A stretch of 64,000 nucleotides of DNA from Beta vulgaris subsp. vulgaris (GCF_026745355.1 NC_079209.1:18460109-18524108), one strand, 5' to 3'; shown: positions 32,316-44,055, counted from the stretch's first letter. Notes: generated by a model from the letters alone, not told the origin. Program-made: numbers and translations.

Positions 32316-34800
32316 TGTAATACTCTGTATTTTTGGAAGTTAGTTTTTATAAATAAGAAAATATAAAGAATATAATTGAAAGTATTTTTAATATTATTTA
32401 CAGAAAATATAGTTTGGGTAAGCTTACAATTATAATTTAAATATACAACTTGCTATTTGTACCTAATTATAGTTTAATTTGGTTTGTTTTATTTTCCAAA
32501 TAAATAAAATAAGAAATCGGAATCTGATTTGGAAACAAATCCTTTTAAACTTAGGTTTCTCATGCTATAAATAAGAGAAGAAGAAAAAAAAAAATTAAAA
32601 CCCTAAGTCTTCATGAGTCGTTTTACCCAAAAACCCTTCTCTTTCCTCTTTTCTTTATTTCTTCTTCCTCGTCACACTAATACTCCTCCCCTCCCTTGAG
32701 TTTTGTCGGCCTTTGAGGCGTCTGGTGTGTGCGATGTGCGAAGGTGGTGTACGAGGGTGAGGCGAGCGAGGGTTGTAGAGTCACGCAACTGCTGTTGAGT
32801 AGAGCGAGGGGGTGTCGAGGAGGGTGCGAGCAAGGTCGTGCGACTCGAGGCTTGGTCGTCGAGTCGATTTGTAGGTCGAGCTAGTATGTGCGACGCGAGT
32901 AGGGTGTGTTCAAGTGTCGTGCTCGAGGTCTGCGAGGGTTCGAAGTGGCGGTCGAGGCAAGGGTTGTGCGTGCTCAGGTTGCTAAGCATGAGTGCTAGTG
33001 TCGAGTGGTGTGTGGCTCAACGGTGTTGTGCAAGGGTTATTTTGCGAGATGCGAATGTTGGGCGTTGTGTGCGGAGGTAGAGCGATGTGCGACGTGTCGA
33101 GGCTCGAGTGTGTGGCTGATGTTGCTGCCGGAATTTCGTTGCCGGTAATTGTCGTCGGCGAGTCACTCTAGTACTATAAAAAATTCCTTTCTATTTTACT
33201 TTAGTTAAATTGTAAATTCTTATTTTTATAATTCGTATATATATCTTGGATTAAGTTGTATTGTAAATAAAGTACAGAATAAGTAAAAGAAATCAGATTT
33301 ATAATTATATTTGTAATTCTTATAAAAATAATATTTCTCAAATCTGATTTTTAGAATACTTATATATAGTTGTTAAAGTTTTGTTGTTATGAATAAATAT
33401 AATATAAGTTAGAAGAAATCAGATTTACAAACATTTTATTAAGTCCGAAATATGTTAGTTTCAATGAAAATTATGAAAAAAAGTTTAAACAACAAGAATG
33501 TTTATTTTATTATTCGAAACACTAAGTTTTATATAGTTAGTTAAGCTAATTTTTATTTTAATAATATCAAGGACTTAGCACTGAAATACTTTTATTATTT
33601 CGATTAGGTCTCAATTTGATAAACGGAACGTTTAAGTAATCAGCAAAGATTCTCCGTTACAAGGTATATATGCGTACTAATTCGATTGGATAAGTTAGTA
33701 TCATGTTTATGTTATGAATTCTTTCATGGGAACGTAGAAACATGATAATGAACAATTGTATGATTATGGTTGATAAGATTGTTTGGTAACATAAAATCAA
33801 ATAGAAATATGTATGTATTTCCTAGTTGTATGACTTGTGAATTGGATTGCATTATAATTGGAATGCGTAATTCTATCATATCACAAACATGAAATCAATT
33901 GGATTGGAATCTATGATTTATTGTTTACAAGAGGTTGCCTAAACTAAAGAATTAAGCAATGTATCTAAGAAAGAATATTAAATAATTATATGTTTAACAT
34001 CATGGGAAAGAATATCACTAGAAGGATATATTTGCGATAAACTTGTAGTTGGAATCCCTACAAGTAGTGAATAATGGGGGGGGTGTGAGACTTGTCCTAC
34101 ACATGCCTATTGCGACGACAATAGTGTCCTTGTAAATTTTGATAACTCAAGTAGGCGAAAGGTTCTGTACGATCTTGAGAGTATGCATGCTAAGGTGATG
34201 GGTGTGAAGCAGAACGAAACCGCATTTATATTCCATCTAATAGACCAAGTTGTCTATTAAGGATTAAGTAGCCCGTATGATTCTAGAAAGATGACGGTGC
34301 CCGTTCTTTGCCAACTAAATTATAAAAGTAATAAAATGTAATACTCTCGTAGTATCATGTCTAGGAATGATATATTCTTATTATATTGATTATGCGTGGT
34401 ATATTCTTTCATTGTTTAAGTACGTACTGCAACATAGCTGATTGTTTGTTATTTGTGTTTGTTTGTTGACATGTGATGAACGATTGATATTCAATGGGGA
34501 GCAGATTAGGTATGTTGTTGATGCTGCATGAGTTCGGGCATACTCTTTGTTTTCTAAACTTTTAAAGTGTTTTTATTGAACTTTAGTTAGTGGTTTTAAA
34601 TAAAAAGGGATCATAGTGAATCCTGAGTTGTAGTTAACATTTTTTTTCGTTGTAGTTTAGTTTTCATAATAAGGAGTAAGTTAATGTTTTAAGTTAATGT
34701 CTTCATTTCAATAAGCCTTGCATTTCACCACGACGGTAACACTCCCAAAGTCGATGCGACGTAGTTTAGACGTACGTGTATGAATTTTGAGGGTGTTACC
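32316..34800 (+). repeat. Solo LTR of a Tekay-like element
   Basis: It starts TGTAATACTCTG and ends GGTGTTACC, between duplications GTTCT (32311-32315, 34801-34805). It has a TATAAATA at 32566-32573, then a CT-rich leader and a GC-rich block (32695-33170). Words shared with the chromovirus LTR at 8087 are ACAAGGTA near 33658, AGTATCATGT near 34352 and GGGGAGCAGA near 34497. No internal region is present, so it arose by LTR-LTR recombination. Opposed short ORFs in the GC-rich block have no recognisable product. Confidence 0.9.
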
Positions 34801-34805
34801 GTTCT

Positions 34806-35700
34806 TATTATTTTGTTAGGTTACGCGCTTGATAAAAGGATGACCTAAGTTATATTTATACCTTTTAAATATAACACCTTACGAACTAAATTGAATAAAT
34901 ACAACTTAAGGGTTTGAGACCAAAAAAGTTCAAGCTAAAATTAATCTGCGTGCGCGCGTATGTTCTTTTTCTTTAGCAATATATATTTTGATAGTTCAAT
35001 TTTTATATAACTAAATTTAACCTTATATCTATAATAAAAAACTATCATGTAAATTTTTAAAACATCAACTTCTTATACTAAACGAGCTAAATAACCCAAT
35101 TTATAAAATGCATGAGTGAATGATTAGGAGCTCTCTCCTTTCTTTTTCTCTCTTCTCTCTCCTCACTCGCAAAACCTTAATTTTCAATCTAGGGGCTACT
35201 GCAACTTTTTTGGACGGTGGTAAGCCCCTTTCTCTCCTTTTGTTACTAGTTTTTTAAGTTTATGTTCCTAATAAATTTCAGTCTCTTTTTAATGGAGAGT
35301 TTTTCTACCCATATATTGGGTTATATCTACCCATATATTGGATTTTATCTCTCTTCATGTGAGAATTTGGAGACTTTGTTTTTGAGTTTCTGTGTAATTC
35401 AAGATGTTGATTTGTTGATCGAAATTTGTACGGATTTGCAATAGATGTCAAGACTTCTTCTACAATCACTTTCAGTTCTACTTCAAAACTACAAAATAGC
35501 GACAAACCCCCTTGCAGAAGGCTGCATTAGATAACGATGTGAAAGACGAGGGTTTTCAGAATTGTTAAATCTACTCAACGATCGTGGTTTTGTCATATTA
35601 GAATTGTATTTATTTCCTTTTGATATGTATTTGTTTAGTTTCTACTTCTATTGTAGATGTCGTATGACTTTAAATCAAGTAATTAATATTAATTAAAAAA
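34806..35700. other. Intergenic sequence upstream of OBAP
   Basis: No gene is supported. The right flank of the solo LTR continues A+T-rich. A strongly CT-rich stretch lies at 35128-35165, and an imperfect direct repeat of ACCCATATATTGG at about 35310-35345. The stretch 35160-35520 looks transcript-like but has no domain. Confidence 0.5.
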
Positions 35701-35737
35701 GATCATGATGCAAATTTAAATTAAAAAAAATAAAAAT

Positions 35738-35927
35738 TGCATGAGTGACATGACATGGAAGATGGACACGATATTTGCCAACAAAGTACTCCAAGCAGAG
35801 TCCATGTGTCCTCAAAAAAATTGCAAACTGGCCCAAATTCTTGAAGCCAGCTAAACTCTCGAAACCTCTTCATCTACATGCAATATCCACACGTGTACGC
35901 CTACCCAAAATCTCCCCTTTAAAAACG
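35738..35927 (+). promoter_or_regulatory. OBAP promoter with RY and G-box motifs
   Basis: Within 310 bases of the OBAP start codon are TGCATG (35738-35743), CATGCA (35877-35882) and CACGTG in ACACGTGT (35890-35895). The second RY core and the G-box are seven bases apart. A TATA-like CCTTTAAAAAC is near 35916-35926, about 110 bases before the ATG. RY plus G-box/ABRE pairs are bound by B3 factors (ABI3/FUS3/LEC2) and bZIP partners in seed-maturation promoters, which fits an oil-body protein gene. Function here is inferred. Confidence 0.6.
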
Positions 35928-36039
35928 ATCACCTCTTCAGTAAATCCCTCAACATCAAACTAAACACACGAAAAAAACCAAAGAAAAAGCGAAAAAAAAG
36001 GCAACCATATTACATTTTCATTGATCAGAAAGAGAAAAT

Positions 36040-39000
36040 ATGGCATCAACAGAAGGAAGAGAGGGAAAGACAGCAGGCGAACCCATGTCAATGAAGCAGC
36101 ATGTTATTGAGAAAGGGGCGGAGATGATGCAATCTTTTAAGCCTATCAAGCAGTTCCACAAGCATATGTGCACGTTTGCTCTTTATAGTCATGACATGGA
36201 CCGTCAGATTGAGACTCATCACTTTGTTCATCGTCTCAATCAAGACTTCTGCCAGTGTGCTGTTTATGACACCGATAATCGGAGTGGCCGTCTTATCGGT
36301 GTTGAGTATATCATCTCCGACCGCCTTTTCGAGGCACTCCCCCTTGAAGAGCAGAAGCTTTGGCACTCCCATTACTTTGAGGTTTTGTACTAATAAGCTA
36401 ATAGTATGAGTTTTTGTGTGTTATGAAGCTAATTATTTAATTTCTATATGTGTTTGTACAACTCAAAAACAGTAGTATAAGTAAGCAATATTATGTTTTG
36501 CCAGATAAAATCGGGGTTGATGATGACTCCTCGGGTCCCGGAAGCAATGGCTAAGCCGGATCTCGACAGGTTAGCCAAGACATATGGGAAGTTTTGGTGC
36601 ACTTGGCAAACTGATCGAGGTAACATTCATGTCAATTAATACTTCGGTCAAAACTCAAAAGCCTTGTCTTTTCCTAAATTGGAAAAGCTTTGATTTCTGT
36701 TGGAATACTATAGTTGAAGATTATATAAAATACCAAGCTAGAAAATTTTGTAAAATTTACATGTCTAAGAGAGCCTAGCTCAAGTTTTCAATTAAACAGA
36801 AATATGGAAGCTTAAAAAAAGCAATTTATCTTGCATGGACCCAGTTCATACTAAAAATAGCATAGACCAGGCACGTGACCGGTTAAGAAGTACTCACTTG
36901 TACACTATATCAAAAATAGATACACTATACCAAAAATCGATGAGGTACACTATATCAAAAATAAATACATTATATCATAACTACGTACACTATATGATAT
37001 AAAGGTATACTATATCAAAATTAGGAATTAGGTACACTATGTCCTATAGGAACACTATATATCATAACTATAGGAACACTATATCATAACTAAGTACATT
37101 ATATTTTATAGAAAAATATTTACTTAAACGCATTATAGAAACATACACTATATCAAAAATAGATATACTATATTAAAAATAGATACACTATATAAAAAAT
37201 ACATATACTATATTATTATAACATACACTATATTATTATAACATACACTATATCATTTTAACATACACTATATCATATCAATATACACTATTCTAAATTC
37301 ACATGATATGGATCGGGTGCACATTAATTAGTGTGCATCGGGTTCATATTAGTTTTTTTTATAATAAAAAAAATTAGTTTCTGATCTTCATAAAAAAAAA
37401 AAAGTAGTTTCCGATCTTCTTTGCCAGTTTTGAAATGATCACGAGTAGTATAATGTTGTCACACACTATGTGTTTATTTTTCATTTTTCACGATTATTTT
37501 TTATTTTTCACGGGAACTATGAAAAATATGAAAAGAGTTAGTGTTTTTCCTACCTTTGTCTTGAAACTAATTCTATAGTTTTTTTTCCTAGCTACCTTTG
37601 TCTTGAAACTAATTCTATAGTTTTTTTTACCTACTTTGTCTTTAAACTAAAACTAATTCTATAGTTTTTTTTTCCTACTTTGTCTTTAAACTAATTCTAT
37701 ACTTTTTTTTACCTACTTTGTCTTTAAACTAGTTCTATACTTTTTTTTCCTTTTAAATTAAATTAAAAAAGTATTAAATGTTTATTGAGTGGTTTAAAAA
37801 AAATAAGGGCATATATTTTATGTAGGGGTATTTTGAAAAGTTTATTTTAAAATTAAAGATAATTTAGTTTATATAAATTGATAAAAAAAAATAAATATAA
37901 TATTTGAATTTATTATAGGACGGAGGGAGTATGAATTATATTCGGACTTTAAAATCAATGCAATACTTAAAAAGGATCTATTTATTATCGTTTTTGTTTT
38001 TAATTTTTAGTTTTTTAAAACAAAAAATCATAAATAGGAAATAAAATAAAAAAACAGTTTTTATTTTTTTAGTTTTCAGTTTTTAAAATCATTATGTTTG
38101 TAATAAATTTAACTAATTTTTTTATTTATTATAAGATATATTACTTCTTTTGACGATTATTATTAAATTTCATCTAAATGTAATTTTGAGGAACGTAATT
38201 TACAATCATTATTAGTTCTAATTAAATATCATGTGGTATAAATAGAAAATATAAAAATTATTTGATGAAGAAGTTTTCTTGGTATTTCTATTATTTGTTA
38301 ATGAATATTGTTATTGTTGTTGCATTTCAAAGTTAAGGCAAAATTAAAAATTTATGTCTTTGGTTTTGTAATTGATTTAGAAACTGATTAGGTTAATTTA
38401 TACTCCTTTCGTTTCCTAAAGATCTTTCTTCTCTTCAGTTAAGTGCGTTTCCAAAAGATCGATTTTCCCTCTTTTATTTTTTTTCTTATTGGAATTTGTT
38501 TTCTTTTTTTTTTGTCCTCTCATGTCCTTATCATATGGTCTATCATTACATTATTAATTCAATTTTACTCCATTTCTTTTTTTTACTTTAACCTTTTTTT
38601 ATTTGTTTATTTATCTTAACCCCTTTCTCTCTCCTATTTTACCCACCCCACACCCCACACTCCACATAAGTGGATCCTACTTGGTATCTGTAGGAATAGT
38701 AACAAGGAAGATCTTTAGGAACGGAGGGAGTATTCAATCGTAAATTTTTTTTTCACTACATATATCAAAAGAAGTTTATTATAGCTATTTTAAACTTCTT
38801 TTGATATACATAATTTAAATTAAGAAGGGTGAGGAAATTTTCAAAATATCTATAGGTAAGTATTTTTATAAAATGAAGGGTTAAAAAGTCTTTTCGAAGG
38901 CGACATCATAGCTTTTCCTTTGGCTTATATAATAGAGATAAAGTACATGTATCCAAAACATTTTTATTACCTTAAATGTAACATAGATACAAATACCCAT

Positions 39001-40532
39001 TATTGACCCCCTTCTACTTACATTTCATATACAATTATTGTATTTTTTGTCGAGGAGAAAATAATATCAAATTTATATCATACTATTTCCATTTCTTTTT
39101 AATTTTTTTTATTGTTTCATTTTGATATTTTATATTACTTATAAATTGTACTTTAATTTTTATTTGTAACTTGTATATGAATAAAAATATAGTCATGTGG
39201 GACATGGGATCTTGTTAGCTTTGTCTTAGAATGTATTTTAGTATTTTATTAATCAAAAATTATTAAAAAGAGATCGTCTATTTCTAATATAAAAGTAGAC
39301 CTAGTCACTAAATGAAAATAAATTAGTCATTATTGGACTTATTCTCTTTTTATTATTGGGCTAACCTTGTCTAATTTTGATTGAAAAGTAGGTCGTTTCT
39401 TACAAGACAAACTCTTTATTAATATATAGTTTTTCCAATATAAATACAAAAATCGAAATATATATTCTTCAAATTTTGTATTAATATGTGGGGAAAATTT
39501 TAATAATTAAATTATAAATTTTAAAATAAGTTTTAAAATCTGAAAACTTGACTGAAAACTGGAAGTGACGTGAGTGTTCGTGTGGAAATTTATCGAAAAA
39601 TTAATCATAGGTTTCTTTTTCCATCGGAATAATAGGGTTGTCATACTAAAATTATAGTAATTACAAAGTGGTACTAGAGTAGTACTTTTCTTATATGTAC
39701 GGAAACAAAGCTAAATTATGCTACAGTGGGAATGAAGTTTTCTTATATTTCTTCCGTTTCAATTTATGTGTGATACTTTTTATTTTAGGAAGTTTTAATT
39801 TAATCGTGGTACTTTAATTTTGGTAATAATTTTTCTCTATTTCTCTTTTATGATATATATGTGATTTTTTTATTTTCTTTCTTAATCTCTCTCCTTTCTA
39901 AAAATTGTTCAAGAGTTCGACTTTTTAGAAGTGTTACAACTCAATTGTTTAAAAGTGTTACAACTCAGTTGAAACGAAGGAAGTACTAAAAACTTATAGA
40001 AAAATATGTAATACACACATTTCTACACAAGTTTAGATTATTTATTAGGCACATATTTGGATAATATCCTAAATCTATGTAAAGACTTATTTACATATAT
40101 TTATATCAAAAATATACGCCTCTCTCTTTATCCTTTGCGACCAAGGTCCCTGGCTCCTAGTTTTAGGAACAAAGATCGACAATTAATCGAACAAATTAAT
40201 TGCAGTCGTTATGATAAATTACTTTGATTTTCATCATATTAAAGGAACATAATTCAGTGAGTGTGTAATTTATAGGTGACCTACTTCCGGTGGGAGAACC
40301 AGCTCTAATGATGTCCCCACAAGGGGAGCTTCCAGGGATGGTGAAGCCATCTCTTGTACAACAAAGAGATGAAAAATACGGTGTATCAACCGCAAAACTC
40401 GGTGATCTAAGGGTGGATATAACTGGCCCGACTTTTGTAAACCCAAATGCAGATTACTGGATTAAGCACAAAAAGGGGTTTGCTATTGATGTTGTTACTG
40501 CTGAAATGAAGAAACTTGCCCCATTTCCTTAG
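36040..40532 (+). CDS. OBAP1: Oil body-associated protein (OBAP, DUF1264), three exons
   Basis: Exons 36040-36381, 36505-36619 and 40276-40532 join to 714 bases encoding 237 residues, close to the family's usual length. Introns are GT-AG and in phase: GAG|GTTTTG, TTTTGCCAG|ATAAAA, CGAG|GTAACA and TTATAG|GTGACC. DUF1264 fills most of the protein. Typical segments are MCTFALYSHDMDRQIETHH, LIGVEYIISDRLFE, EQKLWHSH, KFWCTWQTDRGD (across the second junction) and the C-terminus KKLAPFP. OBAPs associate with seed oil bodies, and loss of one is reported to alter oil-body shape and seed oil. There is no signal peptide or long hydrophobic hairpin, so it is not an oleosin. The C-terminus suggests the OBAP1 rather than the OBAP2 branch, but I have not built a tree. 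The frame is intact, and this is the only intact host gene here. Confidence 0.95.
36382..36504 (+). other. OBAP intron 1
   Basis: A 123-base A+T-rich intron in phase 0, bounded by GTTTTG and TTTTGCCAG. Reading through it meets TAA within four codons. Confidence 0.9.
36899..37292. repeat. Degenerate TACACTATATCA tandem array
   Basis: About 20 copies of a 12-20 base unit around TACACTATATCAAAAATA, with variable spacers. A G+C-richer flank (37300-37345) has a short GTGCACA/TGTGCAT inverted pair. Confidence 0.8.
37549..37750. repeat. Five-unit tandem repeat of 38-44 bases
   Basis: Units begin CCTAC(C)TTTGTCTT and continue with AAACTAATTCTATA and a T run. Later units share CTTTAAACT and so form a subgroup. 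The array precedes a MITE-like end at 37929. Confidence 0.85.
38403..38730. mobile_element. Stowaway-like MITE in OBAP intron 2
   Basis: The left end is CTCCTTTCGTTTCCTAAAGA and the right end, reversed, is CTCCCTCCGTTCCTAAAGAT, flanked by TA on both sides (38401-38402, 38731-38732). It is 328 bases long with no coding capacity and shares most of its length with the MITE at 41409-41721. Confidence 0.88.
39748..39983. mobile_element. Short Stowaway-like MITE in OBAP intron 2
   Basis: The ends TTTCTTCCGTTTCAA and, reversed, CTTCCTTCGTTTCAA are flanked by TA (39746-39747, 39984-39985). It is 236 bases long and belongs to a different subfamily from the one at 38403. Confidence 0.8.
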
Positions 40533-41019
40533 TTCTTCTCGCAGTGTGCATTGTGCGTAGTGTCCCCTGTAGATATATGACGTCCTTGTATGTCCACAAA
40601 AAGTAAATTTACCTAGCTAATAGTTATAGTTATGCTACTATTACTACCTGAACTTGTTTTTTTCGGTTTAATTTGGTGTTGTTTGGCTTGGTTTTACAAA
40701 TTTATTTATCTCGGTGTAAAGGACTATTTTACGTAGTGTTTTGTAATTTGTATAATGCAAATCTGTATCTGCATCACAAGGGATAGGGACTAAGAATACA
40801 CGTGTGTGTTACGAGTTTGCAATTTAATTCAAAGCAGTTTGTTTTGACGAAATGGTAAATATGTTAATTGTTTTTTTATGTGTTTCTATCAAAGGTTTAT
40901 CTCATCTGTCCCCAAAACAAATACTGGATTGCGAGATGAACTAGCGAATTATTTCTTTCATTTTTATTGTGGGATGATTCCTTTGCTTTTGTAAGTTAAA
41001 GTTAATTTTGATTGCATAG
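40533..41019 (+). other. 3' untranslated region and downstream sequence of OBAP
   Basis: T-rich sequence follows the stop. Candidate far-upstream polyadenylation words TTTGTAA/TTTGTATAATG lie near 40738-40757. There is no perfect AATAAA. Nothing else is recognised. Confidence 0.5.
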
Positions 41020-41262
41020 TTTTTTTTTTTTTTTTGATTGGGAAAATAAGTCAGCCCAAGGGCTAATCCCTACCAAGGCTACTAGCCTTGTAGGAACAAC
41101 CAGCACATTGGCACGTAAAGCATGCAAAACATGCTAAGGAAATACCCCAACATAATGTTGGGGGTAAGGATCGAACCCCTGACTTGGCAGAGGTTTGTTG
41201 TTGAAGTAGTTGTCGAAATTCAAGTGCTTGGCAGAACTATCATTTGGGCAACATAAATAACA
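41020..41262 (-). mobile_element. tRNA-derived SINE, minus strand
   Basis: A T run at 41020-41035 is the poly(A) tail of a minus-strand insertion. On the minus strand GGTTCGATCC (41177-41168) is a near-perfect Pol III B box, set in AAGTCAGGGGTTCGATCCTT as in tRNA-related plant SINEs. An A box is not clear, and I could not find a duplication, so the 5' end near 41262 is approximate. Confidence 0.75.
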
Positions 41263-41408
41263 TAATGTATTATTTAGAATATTGATTTAGTGGGCCTACT
41301 TTTAATTAGTCACATAAATATGATAAGTGTAAGTAAAAGCAAGGACAGGAGTTTAATTGTAATTCTTTGTCTTGTATTTTATAGTAGTATATTATATTTT
41401 GTGTTGTA

Positions 41409-41721
41409 CTCCCTCGAAGATCTTCCTTCTTTTCGTTTAAGTGTGTTTCCAAAAGATCTTTTCTCTTTTATTTTATTCCTTATTTGGACATATTTTTTCC
41501 CTTTTTACTCTCTTATGTCCCTATCATATGGTCTACCATTACATTATTAATTCAATTTTACTTTCTTTTTCTCTTGTACTTTAACTCCTTTTTATTTGTT
41601 TATTTATCTTAACCACTTTTTCTCTCCTCCTTTAATTATCCACCCCATACCCCACACAAATATATCCTCCTTGGTATCTGTAGGAATAGTAACAAGGAAG
41701 ATCTTTAAGAAACGGAGGTAG
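41409..41721. mobile_element. Stowaway-like MITE downstream of OBAP
   Basis: It begins TA|CTCCCTCGAAGATCTTCC and ends GATCTTTAAGAAACGGAGGTAG. The left TA is kept and the right one reads TT. Collinear blocks with 38403-38730 include TCATATGGTCTA, CATTACATTATTAATTCAAT and GGTATCTGTAGGAATAGTAA. Confidence 0.85.
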
Positions 41722-41868
41722 TTTTACTTAGTTATTTATAGTATTTAGCACCATATAAAACACAAACTAGCATCTATCTAGAGGAAAAAAAAAGAAAAAG
41801 ATATACGAAATATTTGAGCATATGGAAGTTTTTGCCAACTTATTCCACCAAAGTCTTCAATTTTGTTA

Positions 41869-42492
41869 CTTCCTTTGTTTTTTATTAGATGATATATTTT
41901 TCTAAAATGGCATGTTTTAAATTAGATGTTATACTTTTTTTTCTTAAATTAGTAAGTTTTGTCTTGTAAAATGACCAACTTATCCTTACTTATAACAATT
42001 AATCAAAATTAAATTTATTTAATTTAACTAAATTTAACGTAAATTAACAATTAACAATTAACAATTAACCACCTTCCCTCTTCCACCCACCCTAGCAGTC
42101 CAACCTCTACCACCATTGCAGCAGCCCCCCCCCCCCCCTCTCCACAACTAAGCAGCCCCTTTCCCCACCACCGCATCCCACCCAACCCTACACATCCACC
42201 GAAAAATCCACCGTCGGAAACCTCACCTGCGCCGAAAACCCCACCCAGGGAGGAGAAGGGGAGGGGGTTGTGCGTTCAGCAGGGGAAGGGGAGGGAGAGG
42301 GTGTCGGTGGTCGATTTGGTGGTGTCGGTGGTCGCAGCGGTGACCCACTGGTGTGGCCCACTGGTGGTGGTGGCTCAATGGTGTTCCCTACTCCCTTTAA
42401 TCCCCATCCTTACTTTCTCTTAATTACTCATTGAATTTTTGCCTAAGTAACACGAATTTTTTAAAATTGCAACATCTAGAAAACGAAGGAAG
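41869..42492. mobile_element. Stowaway-like element with a C-rich interior
   Basis: The ends CTTCCTTTGTTTTTTATTAG and, reversed, CTTCCTTCGTTTTCTAGATG are flanked by TA (41867-41868, 42493-42494). The interior has a 14-15 base C run near 42127, a proline-like CCACC-rich tract and a GGTGTCGGTGGTCG direct repeat near 42302-42335, unlike the A+T-rich ends. Confidence 0.75.
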
Positions 42493-42494
42493 TA

Positions 42495-44050
42495 TATAAT
42501 TTGAAATATATTACTATTATAAAGAGCTTGATGGTGAATTAAGCCACTACTTTGCCAATCTGAAATGTTAGTATATCTAACGTGTGCCAAATCCTTGTGA
42601 AACACTGGTTCAAATACTACCCCATACATCAATCGTCACTTCGTCAAATACTTCCTTTTCTAACACTTCCTTTTTCTGAAGTAGTGGATTAACCATGTTA
42701 AACCTTTATCCGCTTTTTAAAAGCTAGTGTGAAATACCCCCTAAATGTCATTAAATTTGATTTGGTTAGCTTTTTTTAATATGTAGGTTAAATTTATTAT
42801 TATTTATAAATTTTATGAAGTACGATCAAAGATAATTTCCTGTTGAACAGATGTCTTGAGACAAAAAAAGGTAATATCTTATATATTCCTATACAACCGT
42901 TTACTATATCGATGGAGATAGATTTTGTCTTGGTGATTTTTTTATTACATTGACAAAATTCGCAAAATCACAATTACAACCTTAATAATACAATCAAATA
43001 TAAAACAAAAAGCAAACACAAGCAAAAGAGAGTTCTATTTGCTCTTACATATACTTTATGAAGAATAAACAACCTATTATTTCTCTAGTCCAAATATAAT
43101 GTGTCTTGAGCGATAGTGTATGGGTTGGGTTATATGTTTTGGTGAAAACGACCTAATATAATGAAAGTGAACTTGTTAAGATACAAAATCAAGACGATCT
43201 TCAAAGATATATTGAAGCATTTCATCTAGTAGACCCCAATGTCCACTAGATGATAAATCTCATAGTCCTTGAACGGAAACATTCTCCTGCAAATCTTCTG
43301 ATTAAACTAACAAATAAGTCATGTCCCTTAGTGACTTATGACCCTGCTACGAAGGTATTTAGAGTTTAATCTCGCAAGAATGAAACTCAAATGCGTAAAG
43401 GTTAAAATTTTTCCTAATCAAATTGGAAGGTCTCCCACAAGATGCATTTCTAAAATGTGATTAATCATGAGATCATCACATGAATTTGGGGTGAATTATA
43501 TTGATGGAATTTCCCTAACATACAGATCTGAAGATCCAAATTTGAAATCTCTAAACTAGAAGATCAAATTACAACAGATCTAAAAGGAGAACCTCCTCTC
43601 ATTTTACCTAACACGTACCCCCTAAAGCTACATAAACCAAACCATGAACAACTTCAAGAGCATTAGCTCTATGACCAATTTTTCCAAATTTTCCTTTTTC
43701 ATAGGAACCAAGAACTTTCTATTGTCCGTTGATCACGACTAACTATCACTAAAGCACAACAATACACAAAGTGGCAAAGATAATATGATATGGATAAACC
43801 TAGACTAAGGCTAAAACAAATAATATAAACTAAATAGACAAGAAAAGAACCAACCGCTAGAATTATAATATAATGCCTTGAACACCTTTCACTTAACAAT
43901 CGAGTGAGAAAAAACTATCACTAGATCTTACTTGAGCAAACACTACCACTAAATCTTACTTCGCCGCTCGAAATGACACCTGCTTCAACGACGACTTCCT
44001 TCCAAGTGACGACACTTGCTACCACTCTCGACGAGCCCTTGGGCTCCGGA
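42495..44050. other. Unassigned sequence
   Basis: A+T-rich sequence with no supported gene. From about 43080 the composition becomes more even and may be an old repeat. The G+C-richer stretch 43960-44050 continues at 45424 once the solo LTR is removed, and then at 55621 once the Tat element is removed. Confidence 0.4.
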
Positions 44051-44055
44051 GGTAC

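Larger units (their letters stand above)
36620..40275 (+). other. OBAP intron 2, 3.7 kb, filled with repeats
   Basis: A phase 1 intron bounded by GTAACATTC and TTTATAG. It contains an A+T-rich tandem array (36899-37292), a five-unit repeat (37549-37750) and two clear Stowaway-like MITEs (38403-38730, 39748-39983). It also holds a MITE-like right end, ACGGAGGGAG then TA, at 37920-37931. No gene lies inside. Confidence 0.9.

Noticed and set aside
32672..33080. Opposed open frames in the GC-rich block of the solo LTR
   Set aside because: High G+C alone gives open frames on both strands. No domain and no start context.
35262..35505. Possible small gene upstream of OBAP
   Set aside because: The frame is short and hydrophobic, partly made by a direct repeat, with no family match, although transcription cannot be excluded.
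37500..37931. A third complete MITE in OBAP intron 2
   Set aside because: The right end (ACGGAGGGAG then TA) is convincing, but no matching left end was found.
41168..41177. A tRNA gene around the B box
   Set aside because: There is no cloverleaf or matching A box. The T run and context indicate a SINE.
43030..44050. Candidate gene or retrotransposon internal region
   Set aside because: No frame, domain, LTR end or duplication could be established.
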